From contig NKIH01000002.1 of the NCBI GenBank assembly GCA_002255925.1, positions 434,001 through 498,000 on the forward strand: a stretch of DNA of 64,000 nt, read 5' to 3'. The position numbers and the translations under genes were made by a program. This DNA comes from Burkholderiales bacterium PBB6. Its GTDB lineage: Bacteria > Pseudomonadota > Gammaproteobacteria > Burkholderiales > Burkholderiaceae_C. This document shows positions 40,604 through 49,556 of the stretch, one piece after another (position 1 is the first letter of the stretch; every line of letters starts with the position of its first letter). The notes below the pieces were generated by a model. That model did not search any database. It worked only from the letters and a program-made list of their open reading frames with translations, and was not told the origin of the DNA.

Positions 40604-41932
40604 TTATCGGAACCGGTGAGCGCCGAGTTGCGCTACGTCGATGGCGCCCGAACGCCCGGTGATCTGGTCAGCGAGGATGCGCGCCGCGCCGCAAGCCTCT
40701 GCCCAGCCATGCTGACCATGGGCGAGGTTGAGCCAGATGCCCGGGGCACCACTGGCGCCCAGCACCGGCAGGCCGTCGGGCGTCATCACGCGGGTGCCGC
40801 GCCATTCCGTGGCGCGTGAGGTGCGTGCCGCGCCCGGGAACCAGTCGTCCAGCACTCGGTAGAGCGTGTCTACGCTGCCCTGGCGCCAGGCCTTGTCGCG
40901 GCCGCCCACCTCGTAGCCGCCCGCCACCCGAACCCGGTGACCCAGCCGGGTGATGCTCACCTGATGGCGTTCGTCGGTCAGTGCACTCCGTGGGCCCGGA
41001 TCGGGACTGGCCTCGGGCAGGTGCAGTGGGGCGGTGATCGAGTAGCCGTGCACCAGCTGCGTGTTGAGCCGCACTCCCAGCGGCTTCAGCAGATTGGCCG
41101 CGCCCTGGCCGGCGCAGATGATCACGGCATCGAAGCTTTGTGCGCCCTCGGCTTGCAACACGGTCGACGGCGGGTTGCTGCGCAGCTCGTCACTCGGTTG
41201 CGAATCCAGCATGTCGTCACGCGCCTGCGCCATCACGAGGGGCTGCGTGCCCGCCACCACGCTCATCACGTCATGGTGGAAATGGAACTGCACACCCAGG
41301 CGCCGCGCCTCGTCCTTCAACCGGTGGGCGAACTGTCGACCATTCACCACCTCGTCGCCCGGCAGGTGCAGGGCGCCGATCAGCTGCTCGCCACCCTGCA
41401 GGGCAGGTTCGATCAGTTGCGCCTGGGCAGGATCCAGCAGATCCGCGCGCTCGCCCAGTTCGTGCAGCACGGCCATCGAGGCTTCGGCCTGCTGACGTTC
41501 CCGCTTGCTGCGCAGCAACACCAGATGGCCCTGGCTGTGTTCGTGCTCAAGGCCCAGGTCGTGGTCGAGCTGGTGGAGCCGGGTCTGGCTGTAGTGCACC
41601 AGGCTGTGGAGCTGACGCAGGCTGGCCAGGCGACCCGGCGCGCGGTTGGCCCGCCACCAGCGCCAGAGCCAGGGCAGCAGCCCCGGGTGCACCGAGCACA
41701 AGCGCTCCAGCGTGGCAGGCCTGCGCAGCAGCGGGTTCAGCAGCGCGCCGGTCAGGCTGGGGGCGGCGAAGGGTTGCAGGTGGCCGGGCGCCATCAGGCC
41801 GGCCTGCGCAAAACTGGCTTGGGCAGCGATGCTGCCGCGCTGCTCGTAGACGGTGACCTCATGGCCATCCAGGGCGAGCTCGTACGCGGTCGTGACGCCG
41901 TTGATGCCGGCGCCGATCAGGGCAACGCGCAT
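40604..41932 (-). CDS. D-amino-acid dehydrogenase-like FAD oxidoreductase (DadA family)
   Basis: 442 residues of the DAO superfamily. N-terminal FAD motif VALIGAGINGVTTAYELALDG (3-23) followed by an acidic YEQR; C-terminal GTRVMTPDGLPVLGASG and LNLAHGQHGWAEACGAARILAD, the DadA-type FAD/substrate motifs. It would oxidise D-amino acids to 2-oxo acids, passing electrons to the respiratory chain. No signal peptide. Its start lies 2 bases after the amidase stop, so the two are coupled; dadX racemase is not adjacent, so the substrate may differ from D-Ala. Confidence 0.85.
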   Translation of the reverse strand: MRVALIGAGINGVTTAYELALDGHEVTVYEQRGSIAAQASFAQAGLMAPGHLQPFAAPSLTGALLNPLLRRPATLERLCSVHPGLLPWLWRWWRANRAPGRLASLRQLHSLVHYSQTRLHQLDHDLGLEHEHSQGHLVLLRSKRERQQAEASMAVLHELGERADLLDPAQAQLIEPALQGGEQLIGALHLPGDEVVNGRQFAHRLKDEARRLGVQFHFHHDVMSVVAGTQPLVMAQARDDMLDSQPSDELRSNPPSTVLQAEGAQSFDAVIICAGQGAANLLKPLGVRLNTQLVHGYSITAPLHLPEASPDPGPRSALTDERHQVSITRLGHRVRVAGGYEVGGRDKAWRQGSVDTLYRVLDDWFPGAARTSRATEWRGTRVMTPDGLPVLGASGAPGIWLNLAHGQHGWAEACGAARILADQITGRSGAIDVAQLGAHRFR

Positions 41933-41934
41933 GG

Positions 41935-43365
41935 TCAGCTGGCCTTGTGTCGAGACAGGGCTGCTTCAAGCTGCAGGCCGAGTTGAAGAACGGTGTCGTC
42001 GTGGCCGTTGGGGCCCCAGACCATCAGACCGACCGGCAGTTCGCCGGGAAGCTGGCAAGGCAGCGACAGGGCGCAGCCATCAAACATGTTTACCACGGAG
42101 GGGTTTCGCAGCAGTGCTGCGTTCGTCAGGAAGAACAGGGAGTCGTCGACTTGAAGCGGCGCCAGTGGCGGTGCTGTCATGGGGACGGTGGGACTGAGGG
42201 CAGCGTCAAACTCGGACAGGCGTTGTTGCACGCGCTGGATCCAGTCACGCCGCTGCTGATGCAATTGGATGTAATCGGCAGCCAGCATTGTCGCCCCGCG
42301 ACGGATGCGCACGGCCACCCGCGGATCATAGGCGCTGCCTTGGGCCTCCAGCAGCGGCCGGTGCCAGGCCCAGCTTTCCGCCGCACTGAAGCCGCCCTGG
42401 GCCTGCAGGGCGGCCAGTTCGCTCAGCTCCGGCAGGTCGATCTCGATCACCTGCATGCCGGCGCTGCGGGCGCAGGCGAGGGCGCGCTCGAACGCCGCCG
42501 CCACGGCGGGCTCAAGGTCGTCCAGCATCACCTGCCGGGGCACGGCCAGCCGCGCGGGGCGCGATAGGTGCTGTGGCGGCGGGCTGCCGGGCCATGTCGA
42601 GTTCGACAGCACGGCATGCAGGCGCATGGCATCCCGGACGCAGGTGGTGATGGCGCAAGCGGTGTCCAGGGTGGATGAGAGGGGAATCGCCCCGGCCAGC
42701 GGCGTCAGGAACTGGCTGTTCTTGAACCCGACCAGACCCATCAGGGCGGCTGGAATGCGGATGGAGCCGCCGGTGTCAGACCCCAGCGCCGCCCAGGCTG
42801 CGCCAATGGCCACCGAGGCCGCGCCTCCGCTGGTGGACCCGCCGGGGATGCGGGGTGTGCTGTCCAGCAAGGCCGCCACCGGGTTGGGCGGCGTGCCGTG
42901 GTGCGGGTTCACGCCCACACCTGAAAACGCGAACTCGGTCATCCCGGTGTGGCCGATGAGGCAGGCACCGGCCGCGCGAAGCCGTGCCACGGCGGCAGCG
43001 TCTTCGGTGAGAGGCGCAGCGAGGCCCGTTGTCGCGGACTTGTCGCCGTGCAGCACCACAGAGCCGCCGGTGGCCGGCTGGGTACGCACGTCGAACAGAT
43101 CCTTGGCGGATATCGCGATACCTTCCAGCAGGCGGGCAGGCGCTCCGGCCTTGCGGCGCGCCTCCGACTCACGGGCTTGCGCCAGCGCGGCGGTGTCGAA
43201 GGTTCTCAGGAAGGTGCCGGTGGCGCTGCGTCGGGCGGTGTCCAGGGCGGCCTGGACGGCTGCCAACACGTGGCCATCACCGGGCTTGCACAGTTCGGCC
43301 AGTGCGCCGTCGATGCCGGGGGCGTCTTGGGATGCTATACTCCGCGGGTTTATCTGGACAGCCAT
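41935..43365 (-). CDS. Amidase, amidase-signature family
   Basis: 476 residues. Ser-Ser-Lys catalytic triad: K88 in AISAKDLFD, cis-Ser S177 in GGSTSGGAASVA, nucleophile S201 in GSDTGGSIRIPA; the 24-residue S177-S201 spacing is that of fatty-acid amide hydrolase and malonamidase E2. It hydrolyses an amide, substrate unknown (not GatA: shorter, no gatC/gatB partner). First gene of a minus-strand unit amidase/DadA-like/nnr. Its N-terminal codons overlap the likely rpsB promoter. Confidence 0.9.
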   Translation of the reverse strand: MAVQINPRSIASQDAPGIDGALAELCKPGDGHVLAAVQAALDTARRSATGTFLRTFDTAALAQARESEARRKAGAPARLLEGIAISAKDLFDVRTQPATGGSVVLHGDKSATTGLAAPLTEDAAAVARLRAAGACLIGHTGMTEFAFSGVGVNPHHGTPPNPVAALLDSTPRIPGGSTSGGAASVAIGAAWAALGSDTGGSIRIPAALMGLVGFKNSQFLTPLAGAIPLSSTLDTACAITTCVRDAMRLHAVLSNSTWPGSPPPQHLSRPARLAVPRQVMLDDLEPAVAAAFERALACARSAGMQVIEIDLPELSELAALQAQGGFSAAESWAWHRPLLEAQGSAYDPRVAVRIRRGATMLAADYIQLHQQRRDWIQRVQQRLSEFDAALSPTVPMTAPPLAPLQVDDSLFFLTNAALLRNPSVVNMFDGCALSLPCQLPGELPVGLMVWGPNGHDDTVLQLGLQLEAALSRHKAS

Positions 43366-43587
43366 GTGGTGAAGAGAAGTTGAGAGTCAGCTTCGAGCGC
43401 CCACGGCATTCAGAGAACCGGGGCCTTCGAGCCCGCAGCAGGTCGACACATTCGGTGTCGGGCCCGCCGCGGCGGATGGTTCCGAATATCGCGAACCCGG
43501 CTACAAAAGGTGTCGCACGGGCCTGTTTACAGAGGTAAAAGGCCCGCGATTCAAGCCGGAATTCTAGACTTAACCTTCGGAGTAACT
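43336..43587 (+). promoter_or_regulatory. rpsB promoter and structured leader
   Basis: A TATACT -10 at 43336-43341 inside the 5' end of the divergent amidase gene gives a leader of about 240 bases. It contains hairpins CGACAC (43444-43449) with GTGTCG (43455-43460), and CGGGCC (43518-43523) with GGCCCG (43541-43546) with an inner TTTA/TAAA pair. The segment up to the ATG includes CGGAGTAACT. Long leaders before rpsB serve S2 autoregulation in Gammaproteobacteria; that role here is inferred. Confidence 0.55.
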
Positions 43588-44334
43588 ATGTCCGTTTCAA
43601 TGCGCGAGATGCTGGAAGCCGGCGTCCACTTTGGTCACCAAACCCGCTTCTGGAATCCCAAGATGGCCCCGTATATCTACGGCCATCGGAACAAGATTCA
43701 CATCATCAACCTCGAAAAGACGCTGCCCAAGTTCGAGGAAGCGATGAAGTTCGTGCGCCAGCTTGCTTCCAAGCGCGGCACGATCCTGATCGTTGGCACC
43801 AAGCGTCAAGCTCGCGAAGTCGTCGCCCTGGAAGCCCAGCGCGCCGGCATGCCTTATGTTGACCAGCGTTGGCTGGGCGGCATGCTGACCAACTTCAAGA
43901 CGGTCAAGGGTTCGCTGAAGAAGCTGAAGGACATGCAAGCCCAGAAGGATACCGGCGCCGAGCTGCGTATCAAGAAGGAAGCCCTGATGTTCGACCGTGA
44001 GCTGGCCAAGCTCGAGAAGGACATCGGCGGCATCCAGGACATGGCTGCTCTGCCGGACGCCATGTTCGTGATCGACGTGGGTTTCCACAAGATCGCCGTG
44101 GCCGAAGCCAAGAAGCTGGGCATCCCGGTGATCGGCGTGGTTGACACCAACCACTCGCCTGAAGGCGTGGACTACATCATCCCTGGCAACGACGACTCGG
44201 CCAAGGCCGTGGCGCTGTACGCCAAGGCAGTTGCTGACGCTGTCCTGGAAGGCAAGGCCAACGCCGGCGCCGACCTGGTGCAAGCCGTGGCGGCTGATGG
44301 CGACGAATTCGTTGAAGTCAACGAACAAGCCTGA
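43588..44334 (+). CDS. rpsB: Small ribosomal subunit protein uS2
   Basis: 248 residues from ATG 43588 (Shine-Dalgarno GGAG at 43575-43578). Typical S2: [23 protein letters not shown] at the start, [16 protein letters not shown], and [20 protein letters not shown] near the end. First gene of the rpsB-tsf-pyrH-frr-uppS-cdsA-dxr-rseP-bamA supercluster. An attenuator-like hairpin separates it from tsf. Confidence 0.98.
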   Translation: MSVSMREMLEAGVHFGHQTRFWNPKMAPYIYGHRNKIHIINLEKTLPKFEEAMKFVRQLASKRGTILIVGTKRQAREVVALEAQRAGMPYVDQRWLGGMLTNFKTVKGSLKKLKDMQAQKDTGAELRIKKEALMFDRELAKLEKDIGGIQDMAALPDAMFVIDVGFHKIAVAEAKKLGIPVIGVVDTNHSPEGVDYIIPGNDDSAKAVALYAKAVADAVLEGKANAGADLVQAVAADGDEFVEVNEQA

Positions 44335-44362
44335 TCGTTGCGCCTTTGAGCGCACGTGAAAC

Positions 44363-44385
44363 AGGGGCTTTCATGGCCCCTTTTT
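44363..44385 (+). terminator. Attenuator between rpsB and tsf
   Basis: Stem AGGGGC (44363-44368) with GCCCCT (44376-44381), followed by five T. In the classical rpsB-tsf operon a partial terminator in this position sets the S2/EF-Ts ratio. Confidence 0.78.
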
Positions 44386-44460
44386 CACACCCCTGATGCG
44401 ATTTGCGGATTCACGACGGCTCACTCGGGTGGGCCGTTCAAAGCAACGGAGAAATTGAAA

Positions 44461-45351
44461 ATGGCAGCAATCACCGCCGGCATGGTCGCCGAACTGCGTG
44501 GCAAGACCGACGCGCCGATGATGGAGTGCAAGAAGGCACTGACCGAAGCCGAGGGCGACATGGTCCGCGCTGAGGAAATCCTGCGCGTCAAGCTGGGCAG
44601 CAAGGCCGGCAAGGCCGCTTCCCGCGTGACCGCTGAAGGCGTCATCGCCGCAGCCGTGAATGGCACCACCGGCGCCATGATCGAAGTCAACTGCGAAACC
44701 GACTTCGTGACCAAGAACGACAGCTTCCTGGCGCTGGCCAAGGCCGCCGCTGAGCTGATCGCTGCTCACGGCCCGGCTGACGTCGAAGCCCTGGGCGCTC
44801 TGCCGTACGAGCAAGACAGCTTCGGCCCGACCCTGGAAGACGTGCGCAAGGGCCTGATCGGCAAGATCGGCGAGAACATGTCGTTCCGTCGCTTCAAGCG
44901 TTGGTCCAATGGCGGCAACCTGGCCAGCTACCTGCACGGCACCCGCATCGGCGTGGTCGTCGAGTTCACCGGCGACGAAGTGGCTGCCAAGGACGTTGCC
45001 ATGCACGTCGCCGCCATGAAGCCGGTCTCGCTGTCGCAAGCCGACGTGCCGGTCGAACTGGTCGAGAAGGAACGCAAGATCGCTGCCGAGAAGGCTGCTG
45101 AATCGGGCAAGCCGGCTGAAATCGTCGCCAAGATGGTTGAAGGCTCGGTGCAGAAGTTCCTGAAGGAAGTCTCGCTGTTCAACCAGTCGTTCGTGAAGAA
45201 CGACAAGCTGACCGTTGAGCAGATGCTCAAGGCTGCTTCGACCGACGTGAAGGGTTTCACCCTGTACGTGGTCGGTGAAGGCATCGAGAAGAAGGTTGAC
45301 GACTTCGCTGCTGAAGTGGCTGCCCAAGTGGCCGCTGCCAAGGGCGCCTGA
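44461..45351 (+). CDS. tsf: Elongation factor Ts
   Basis: 296 residues from ATG 44461. Nucleotide exchange factor for EF-Tu. N-terminal UBA-like domain with [19 protein letters not shown], the core motif [12 protein letters not shown] (about 79-90, contacting EF-Tu), and the two dimerisation-like core subdomains. A 126-base gap after rpsB with the attenuator. Confidence 0.98.
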   Translation: MAAITAGMVAELRGKTDAPMMECKKALTEAEGDMVRAEEILRVKLGSKAGKAASRVTAEGVIAAAVNGTTGAMIEVNCETDFVTKNDSFLALAKAAAELIAAHGPADVEALGALPYEQDSFGPTLEDVRKGLIGKIGENMSFRRFKRWSNGGNLASYLHGTRIGVVVEFTGDEVAAKDVAMHVAAMKPVSLSQADVPVELVEKERKIAAEKAAESGKPAEIVAKMVEGSVQKFLKEVSLFNQSFVKNDKLTVEQMLKAASTDVKGFTLYVVGEGIEKKVDDFAAEVAAQVAAAKGA

Positions 45352-45396
45352 GCGTTTGGCCTGACGTGCGCGGCTGCCCTTACCGGGGTGGCCGCG

Positions 45397-45402
45397 TACA
45401 CT
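45397..45402 (+). promoter_or_regulatory. Candidate pyrH promoter -10
   Basis: TACACT 41 bases upstream of the pyrH ATG in the 91-base tsf-pyrH gap, preceded by a CGCGGC/GCCGCG inverted pair (about 45370-45396). No T-run, so tsf transcripts probably also read through. Confidence 0.4.
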
Positions 45403-45442
45403 GTTACTGATTCAAAAGATCCACACCCACGGGGGAATCCGC

Positions 45443-46153
45443 ATGCCGGCGTACAAACGCATCCTGCTCAAACTTTCCGGTGAAGCCCTGATGGGCGACG
45501 ATGCCTACGGCATCAACCGGGCCACCATCGTCCGGATGGTCAGGGAAGTGCAGGAGGTCACCCAGCTCGGCTGTGAAGTCGCTGTGGTGATCGGTGGCGG
45601 CAACATCTTCCGTGGTGTCGCGGGCGGCTCGGTCGGCATGGACCGTGCCACCGCTGACTACATGGGCATGCTGGCCACGGTGATGAATTCACTCGCGCTG
45701 GCCGACACCATGCGCCAGGAAGGCATGACCGCCCGTGTCATGTCGGCCATCGCCATCGACCAGGTGGTGGAGCCCTACGTGCGCCCGAAGGCGCTGCAAT
45801 ATCTTGAAGAAGGCAAGGTTGTCGTGTTTGCCGCAGGCACCGGCAACCCCTTCTTCACCACCGACACCGCTGCTGCCCTGCGCGGCGCGGAAATCGGTGC
45901 GCAGGTGGTCCTCAAGGCCACCAAGGTGGACGGTGTCTACACCGCCGATCCCAAGAAGGATCCCACCGCGACCCGCTACACGAGCATCAGTTTCGACGAT
46001 GCGATTGCTCAAAACCTGCAGGTGCTCGACGCAACCGCGTTCGCCCTGTGCCGTGACCAGAAGCTGCCCATCAAGGTGTTCTCGATCTTCAAGCCGGGTG
46101 CGCTGAAGCGCGTGGTCTTGGGCGAGGACGAAGGCACGCTGGTGCACGTCTGA
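45443..46153 (+). CDS. pyrH: Uridylate kinase (UMP kinase)
   Basis: 236 residues. Amino-acid-kinase fold hexamer making UDP from UMP. ATP/UMP motifs [15 protein letters not shown] (3-17), [11 protein letters not shown] and [13 protein letters not shown]-type C-terminal segment ([17 protein letters not shown]). A Shine-Dalgarno GGGGGAA precedes the ATG. 19 bases before frr. Confidence 0.97.
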   Translation: MPAYKRILLKLSGEALMGDDAYGINRATIVRMVREVQEVTQLGCEVAVVIGGGNIFRGVAGGSVGMDRATADYMGMLATVMNSLALADTMRQEGMTARVMSAIAIDQVVEPYVRPKALQYLEEGKVVVFAAGTGNPFFTTDTAAALRGAEIGAQVVLKATKVDGVYTADPKKDPTATRYTSISFDDAIAQNLQVLDATAFALCRDQKLPIKVFSIFKPGALKRVVLGEDEGTLVHV

Positions 46154-46172
46154 CCGACTCTGGAGATCTGCC

Positions 46173-46733
46173 ATGACGACCGCTGAAATCAAGAAGAACG
46201 CCGAGGCCAAGATGGCCCGCTCGATCGAGTCCTTCAAGACCGATTTGCAGAAGATCCGGACCGGCCGCGCCCACCCCGGCATCCTTGACCACGTGCAGGT
46301 CGAGTATTACGGCTCGATGGTGCCCATCAGCCAGGTGGCCAACGTCACCTTGCTGGATTCACGCACCATCAGCGTTCAGCCCTGGGAAAAGCCCATGGCT
46401 GCCAAGATCGAGAAGGCCATCCGCGAATCCGACCTGGGCCTGAACCCGTCGTCGCAGGGTGACCTGATCCGCGTGCCGACGCCGGCCCTGACCGAAGAGC
46501 GCCGCAAGGACCTGACCAAGGTCGTGCGCAACGCCGGTGAAGACGCGCGCATCGCCGTGCGCAACGTGCGCCGCGACGCCAACGAACTCGTCAAGAAGCT
46601 CGTCAAGGACAAGCTGGCCACCGAAGACGACGAGCGTCGCAGCCAGGACGAAGTCCAGAAGTTGACCGACCGCACCATTGCCGAAATCGACAAGCTGGTG
46701 CAGGGCAAGGAAGCCGAGATTCTGGCCGTCTGA
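46173..46733 (+). CDS. frr: Ribosome recycling factor
   Basis: 186 residues, standard length. Frees post-termination ribosomes with [24 protein letters not shown] and the C-terminal [20 protein letters not shown] are canonical three-helix bundle segments. Shine-Dalgarno CTGGAG precedes the ATG. uppS starts 5 bases after the stop. Confidence 0.98.
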   Translation: MTTAEIKKNAEAKMARSIESFKTDLQKIRTGRAHPGILDHVQVEYYGSMVPISQVANVTLLDSRTISVQPWEKPMAAKIEKAIRESDLGLNPSSQGDLIRVPTPALTEERRKDLTKVVRNAGEDARIAVRNVRRDANELVKKLVKDKLATEDDERRSQDEVQKLTDRTIAEIDKLVQGKEAEILAV

Positions 46734-46738
46734 GGCCC

Positions 46739-47494
46739 ATGAGCTTGAACGATTCAACGGACGTGTCTCAGGCACGTGATCCGGCCGTGCCGCGGCACGT
46801 TGCCATCGTCATGGACGGCAACGGCCGCTGGGCACGCAAGCGGTTCATGCCGCGCATCGTCGGCCACAAGTTCGGCATGGAGACGGTCATCAAGGTGATC
46901 GACCATTGCCAGAAGCGTGGCGTCGATTACCTGACGCTCTACGCGTTCTCGTCCGAGAACTGGAAACGGCCCGAAGAGGAAGTTTCCGGTCTGATGAACC
47001 TGGTGCTGGTCGGCGTGGCCAAGTACCTGAAGCGGCTGGCATCACAAGGCATCCGGATTGTCATCGCGGGCGACCGCAGTGTGGTCTCCGAGTCGGTGCG
47101 CAATGCCTGGGCCGAGGCCGAGGCGAGCACCGCAGCCAACACCGGCCTGACGCTCACGGTGGCCTTCAATTACGGCGGTCGGTGGGACATCCTGCAGGCC
47201 TGCCAGCAAGTGATGCGCTCAGGCCTTGCGCCGGAGGCTGTCACCGAGGCGGTGTTGTCGCAGCACATGTCGATGGCGCATGCCCCCGACCCCGATCTGC
47301 TCATCCGCACGGGTGGCGAGGTCCGTGTCAGCAACTTCCTGCTGTGGCAAGTGGCGTACTCGGAGTTCTACTTCACCGACTGCCTCTGGCCTGATTTTGA
47401 TGGCGACGAAATTGATCGCGCCTTCGGGGTCTTCGCCAGTCGCGACCGCCGCTTTGGCGGCGTCAAAACCACTTCGGACCAGGCGCCCGCCTGA
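46739..47494 (+). CDS. uppS: Undecaprenyl diphosphate synthase (cis-prenyltransferase)
   Basis: 251 residues. HVAIVMDGNGRWA (20-32, catalytic D26), FSSENWKRP and the C-terminal PDLLIRTGGEVRVSNFLLWQ are diagnostic. It elongates FPP with eight IPP units to C55-PP, the lipid carrier for peptidoglycan and O-antigen. IspC and IspG of the precursor pathway are in this window. Confidence 0.97.
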   Translation: MSLNDSTDVSQARDPAVPRHVAIVMDGNGRWARKRFMPRIVGHKFGMETVIKVIDHCQKRGVDYLTLYAFSSENWKRPEEEVSGLMNLVLVGVAKYLKRLASQGIRIVIAGDRSVVSESVRNAWAEAEASTAANTGLTLTVAFNYGGRWDILQACQQVMRSGLAPEAVTEAVLSQHMSMAHAPDPDLLIRTGGEVRVSNFLLWQVAYSEFYFTDCLWPDFDGDEIDRAFGVFASRDRRFGGVKTTSDQAPA

Positions 47495-47501
47495 CCCCTC
47501 G

Positions 47502-48338
47502 ATGCTGATTCCTCGTGTGATCACGGCGCTGGTGTTGCTGGCGCTGCTGCTGCCTGCGCTGCTGGCCGCAGCCGTCTGGCCGTTTGCCTTGTTGACCCTG
47601 GTGATGATCGGCGCCGCCGGCTGGGAGTGGGGGCGTCTGAACGGCATCGCTCAACTGCCTTCGCTGGCGCTGGGTGGCTTGGTGGCCGTGGTCTGCGCGG
47701 TGGCTTGGCAGGTGGGGTGGGCCGCTTCACCGCCCTCGGCGCTGTGGTGGTTGGCCACCGCGTGCTGGGTGCTGGGCGGTGCCATGGCACTTCGTGCGGG
47801 CCCTGCGGCCTGGCCGGCCTTGTCGCGCCCCGCCAGGGTGGTGTTGGGCACGGTGGTGCTGTGCGTGGCCTGGCTGGCGCTTGCGGCTGCCAAGGCCCGC
47901 GGACTGAATTTCATCCTGTCTGCGTTTTGCGTGGTCTGGATGGCCGACGTGGCCGCCTATTTTGGCGGTCGTACGTTCGGCAAGCGCAAGCTGGCGCCGG
48001 CCATCAGCCCGGGCAAGAGCTGGGAGGGTGTCTGGTCGGGCATGTGCGGCGTGCTGCTGCTCGGCCTGATCTGGCTGAACTACGAGACGGCGGTGTTTGG
48101 CTCGGCTGGCAGCGTGTTCCATGTGCTGCGCCAGCTGGGCTGGGGCGGGTTTGTGGTGGGCTTGATCTTCCTGTGCACGCTCAGCGTGATGGGGGACCTG
48201 GTCGAGTCGCTGGCCAAGCGCGCCGTTGGTGCGAAGGACTCCAGCCATTTGCTGCCCGGCCACGGCGGTGTGCTTGACCGCGTGGATGCCTTGTTGCCCG
48301 CGCTGCCCGCCGTGATGGCCCTGGCGTCAATCGCCTGA
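47502..48338 (+). CDS. cdsA: Phosphatidate cytidylyltransferase
   Basis: 278 residues from ATG 47502, 7 bases after uppS. About eight hydrophobic helices (first: IPRVITALVLLALLLPALLAA) and the CDS signature SVMGDLVESLAKRAVGAKDSS...LPGHGGVLDRVD (about 228-258). It makes CDP-diacylglycerol, the branch point for all bacterial phospholipids. Inner membrane. Confidence 0.95.
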   Translation: MLIPRVITALVLLALLLPALLAAAVWPFALLTLVMIGAAGWEWGRLNGIAQLPSLALGGLVAVVCAVAWQVGWAASPPSALWWLATACWVLGGAMALRAGPAAWPALSRPARVVLGTVVLCVAWLALAAAKARGLNFILSAFCVVWMADVAAYFGGRTFGKRKLAPAISPGKSWEGVWSGMCGVLLLGLIWLNYETAVFGSAGSVFHVLRQLGWGGFVVGLIFLCTLSVMGDLVESLAKRAVGAKDSSHLLPGHGGVLDRVDALLPALPAVMALASIA

Positions 48339-48361
48339 CTCTCCAACCTGAAGCCGCCAAC

Positions 48362-49549
48362 ATGCGCCAGCAGTCGATTTGCATTCTCGGATCCACCGGC
48401 TCCATTGGCACGAACACGCTGGATGTGGTGGCTCGCCACCCTGATCGTTTCCAGGTGTTCGCGCTGACCAGCCACCAGCGCGTGCCGGACATGCTGGCAC
48501 AGGTGCTGCAGTGGAAGCCCCGCTTCGCGGCGATGTCGGAGCCGACGGCTGCGGCCGAGTTGCGCCGTCTGGTGAAAGCGGCTGGCTCGGCCACCGAAGT
48601 GCTTTCCGGCCCGCAGGCGCTGGTCGACCTGGCGGCACATCCGGACGTGGACGTGGTCATGGCTGCGATCGTGGGCGCAGCCGGCCTGTTGCCCTGCATG
48701 GCGGCGGCACGTGCCGGCAAGCGCCTGCTGCTGGCCAACAAGGAAGCCCTGGTGGTGGGCGGCGCCAAGTTCATGTCGGCGGTGGAGGAGGGCGGCGCCA
48801 CGCTGCTGCCCATCGACAGCGAACACTCCGCTATCTTCCAGTGCCTGCCCGAAGACCGCAGCACCTGGGCTGCGCGCATTGACCACATCGTGCTGACCGC
48901 CTCGGGCGGCCCATTCCGCCAGCGCGATCCATCCACGCTGGCCGCAGTCACGCCTGACGATGCCTGCGCGCATCCGAACTGGGTCATGGGCCGCAAGATC
49001 TCGGTCGACTCCGCCACCATGATGAACAAGGCCCTCGAGGTGATCGAGGCGCGCTGGCTGTTCGACCTGCAGCCCGACGACATCAAGGTGGTGATCCATC
49101 CGCAAAGCATCATCCACTCGATGGTGGTGTGCCGCGATCAGTCGGTGCTGGCGCAACTCGGCACGCCCGACATGCGGGTGCCGATCGCTTATGGCTTGTC
49201 GTTCCCCGAACGGATCACTTCGGGCGCATCGACGCTCGATTTCCTGTCGCTCAAGGCGCTGACGTTCGAGGCGCCGGAGCGTGCTCGCTTCCCCGGATTT
49301 TTCCTGGCTTGGGATGCGCTGAAGTCGGCACATGGCAGCACCGCGATCTTGAATGCCGCCAATGAAGAAGCGGTGGCGTCGTTCCTGGCGGGCCAGATCG
49401 GCTTTGACCAGATCAACGCGGTGAACGCCGACGCACTGGAGCAGGTCGTGCCTGGCCTGGATGTCAGCGCACCGGTCGAGGCTCTGCTGGAACTCGATGC
49501 CCGCGCGCGGCAACATGCCCGCGCGCTGATTACCCGTATCGCTCGCTGA
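48362..49549 (+). CDS. dxr: 1-deoxy-D-xylulose 5-phosphate reductoisomerase (IspC)
   Basis: 395 residues. NADPH site GSTGSIGTNTLDV (10-22), NKEALVVGG, and the metal/substrate motif IDSEHSAIFQC (about 151-161), with ASGGPFR and SVDSATMMNKALEVIEA. First committed MEP-pathway enzyme, the fosmidomycin target. 24 bases after cdsA and 7 before rseP. Confidence 0.97.
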   Translation: MRQQSICILGSTGSIGTNTLDVVARHPDRFQVFALTSHQRVPDMLAQVLQWKPRFAAMSEPTAAAELRRLVKAAGSATEVLSGPQALVDLAAHPDVDVVMAAIVGAAGLLPCMAAARAGKRLLLANKEALVVGGAKFMSAVEEGGATLLPIDSEHSAIFQCLPEDRSTWAARIDHIVLTASGGPFRQRDPSTLAAVTPDDACAHPNWVMGRKISVDSATMMNKALEVIEARWLFDLQPDDIKVVIHPQSIIHSMVVCRDQSVLAQLGTPDMRVPIAYGLSFPERITSGASTLDFLSLKALTFEAPERARFPGFFLAWDALKSAHGSTAILNAANEEAVASFLAGQIGFDQINAVNADALEQVVPGLDVSAPVEALLELDARARQHARALITRIAR

Positions 49550-49556
49550 GCCCCCC

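Noticed and set aside
41935-43365. Amidase as GatA of the tRNA amidotransferase
   Set aside because: No gatB or gatC is adjacent, and its partner here is a DadA-like dehydrogenase; the sequence outside the catalytic motifs does not resemble GatA.
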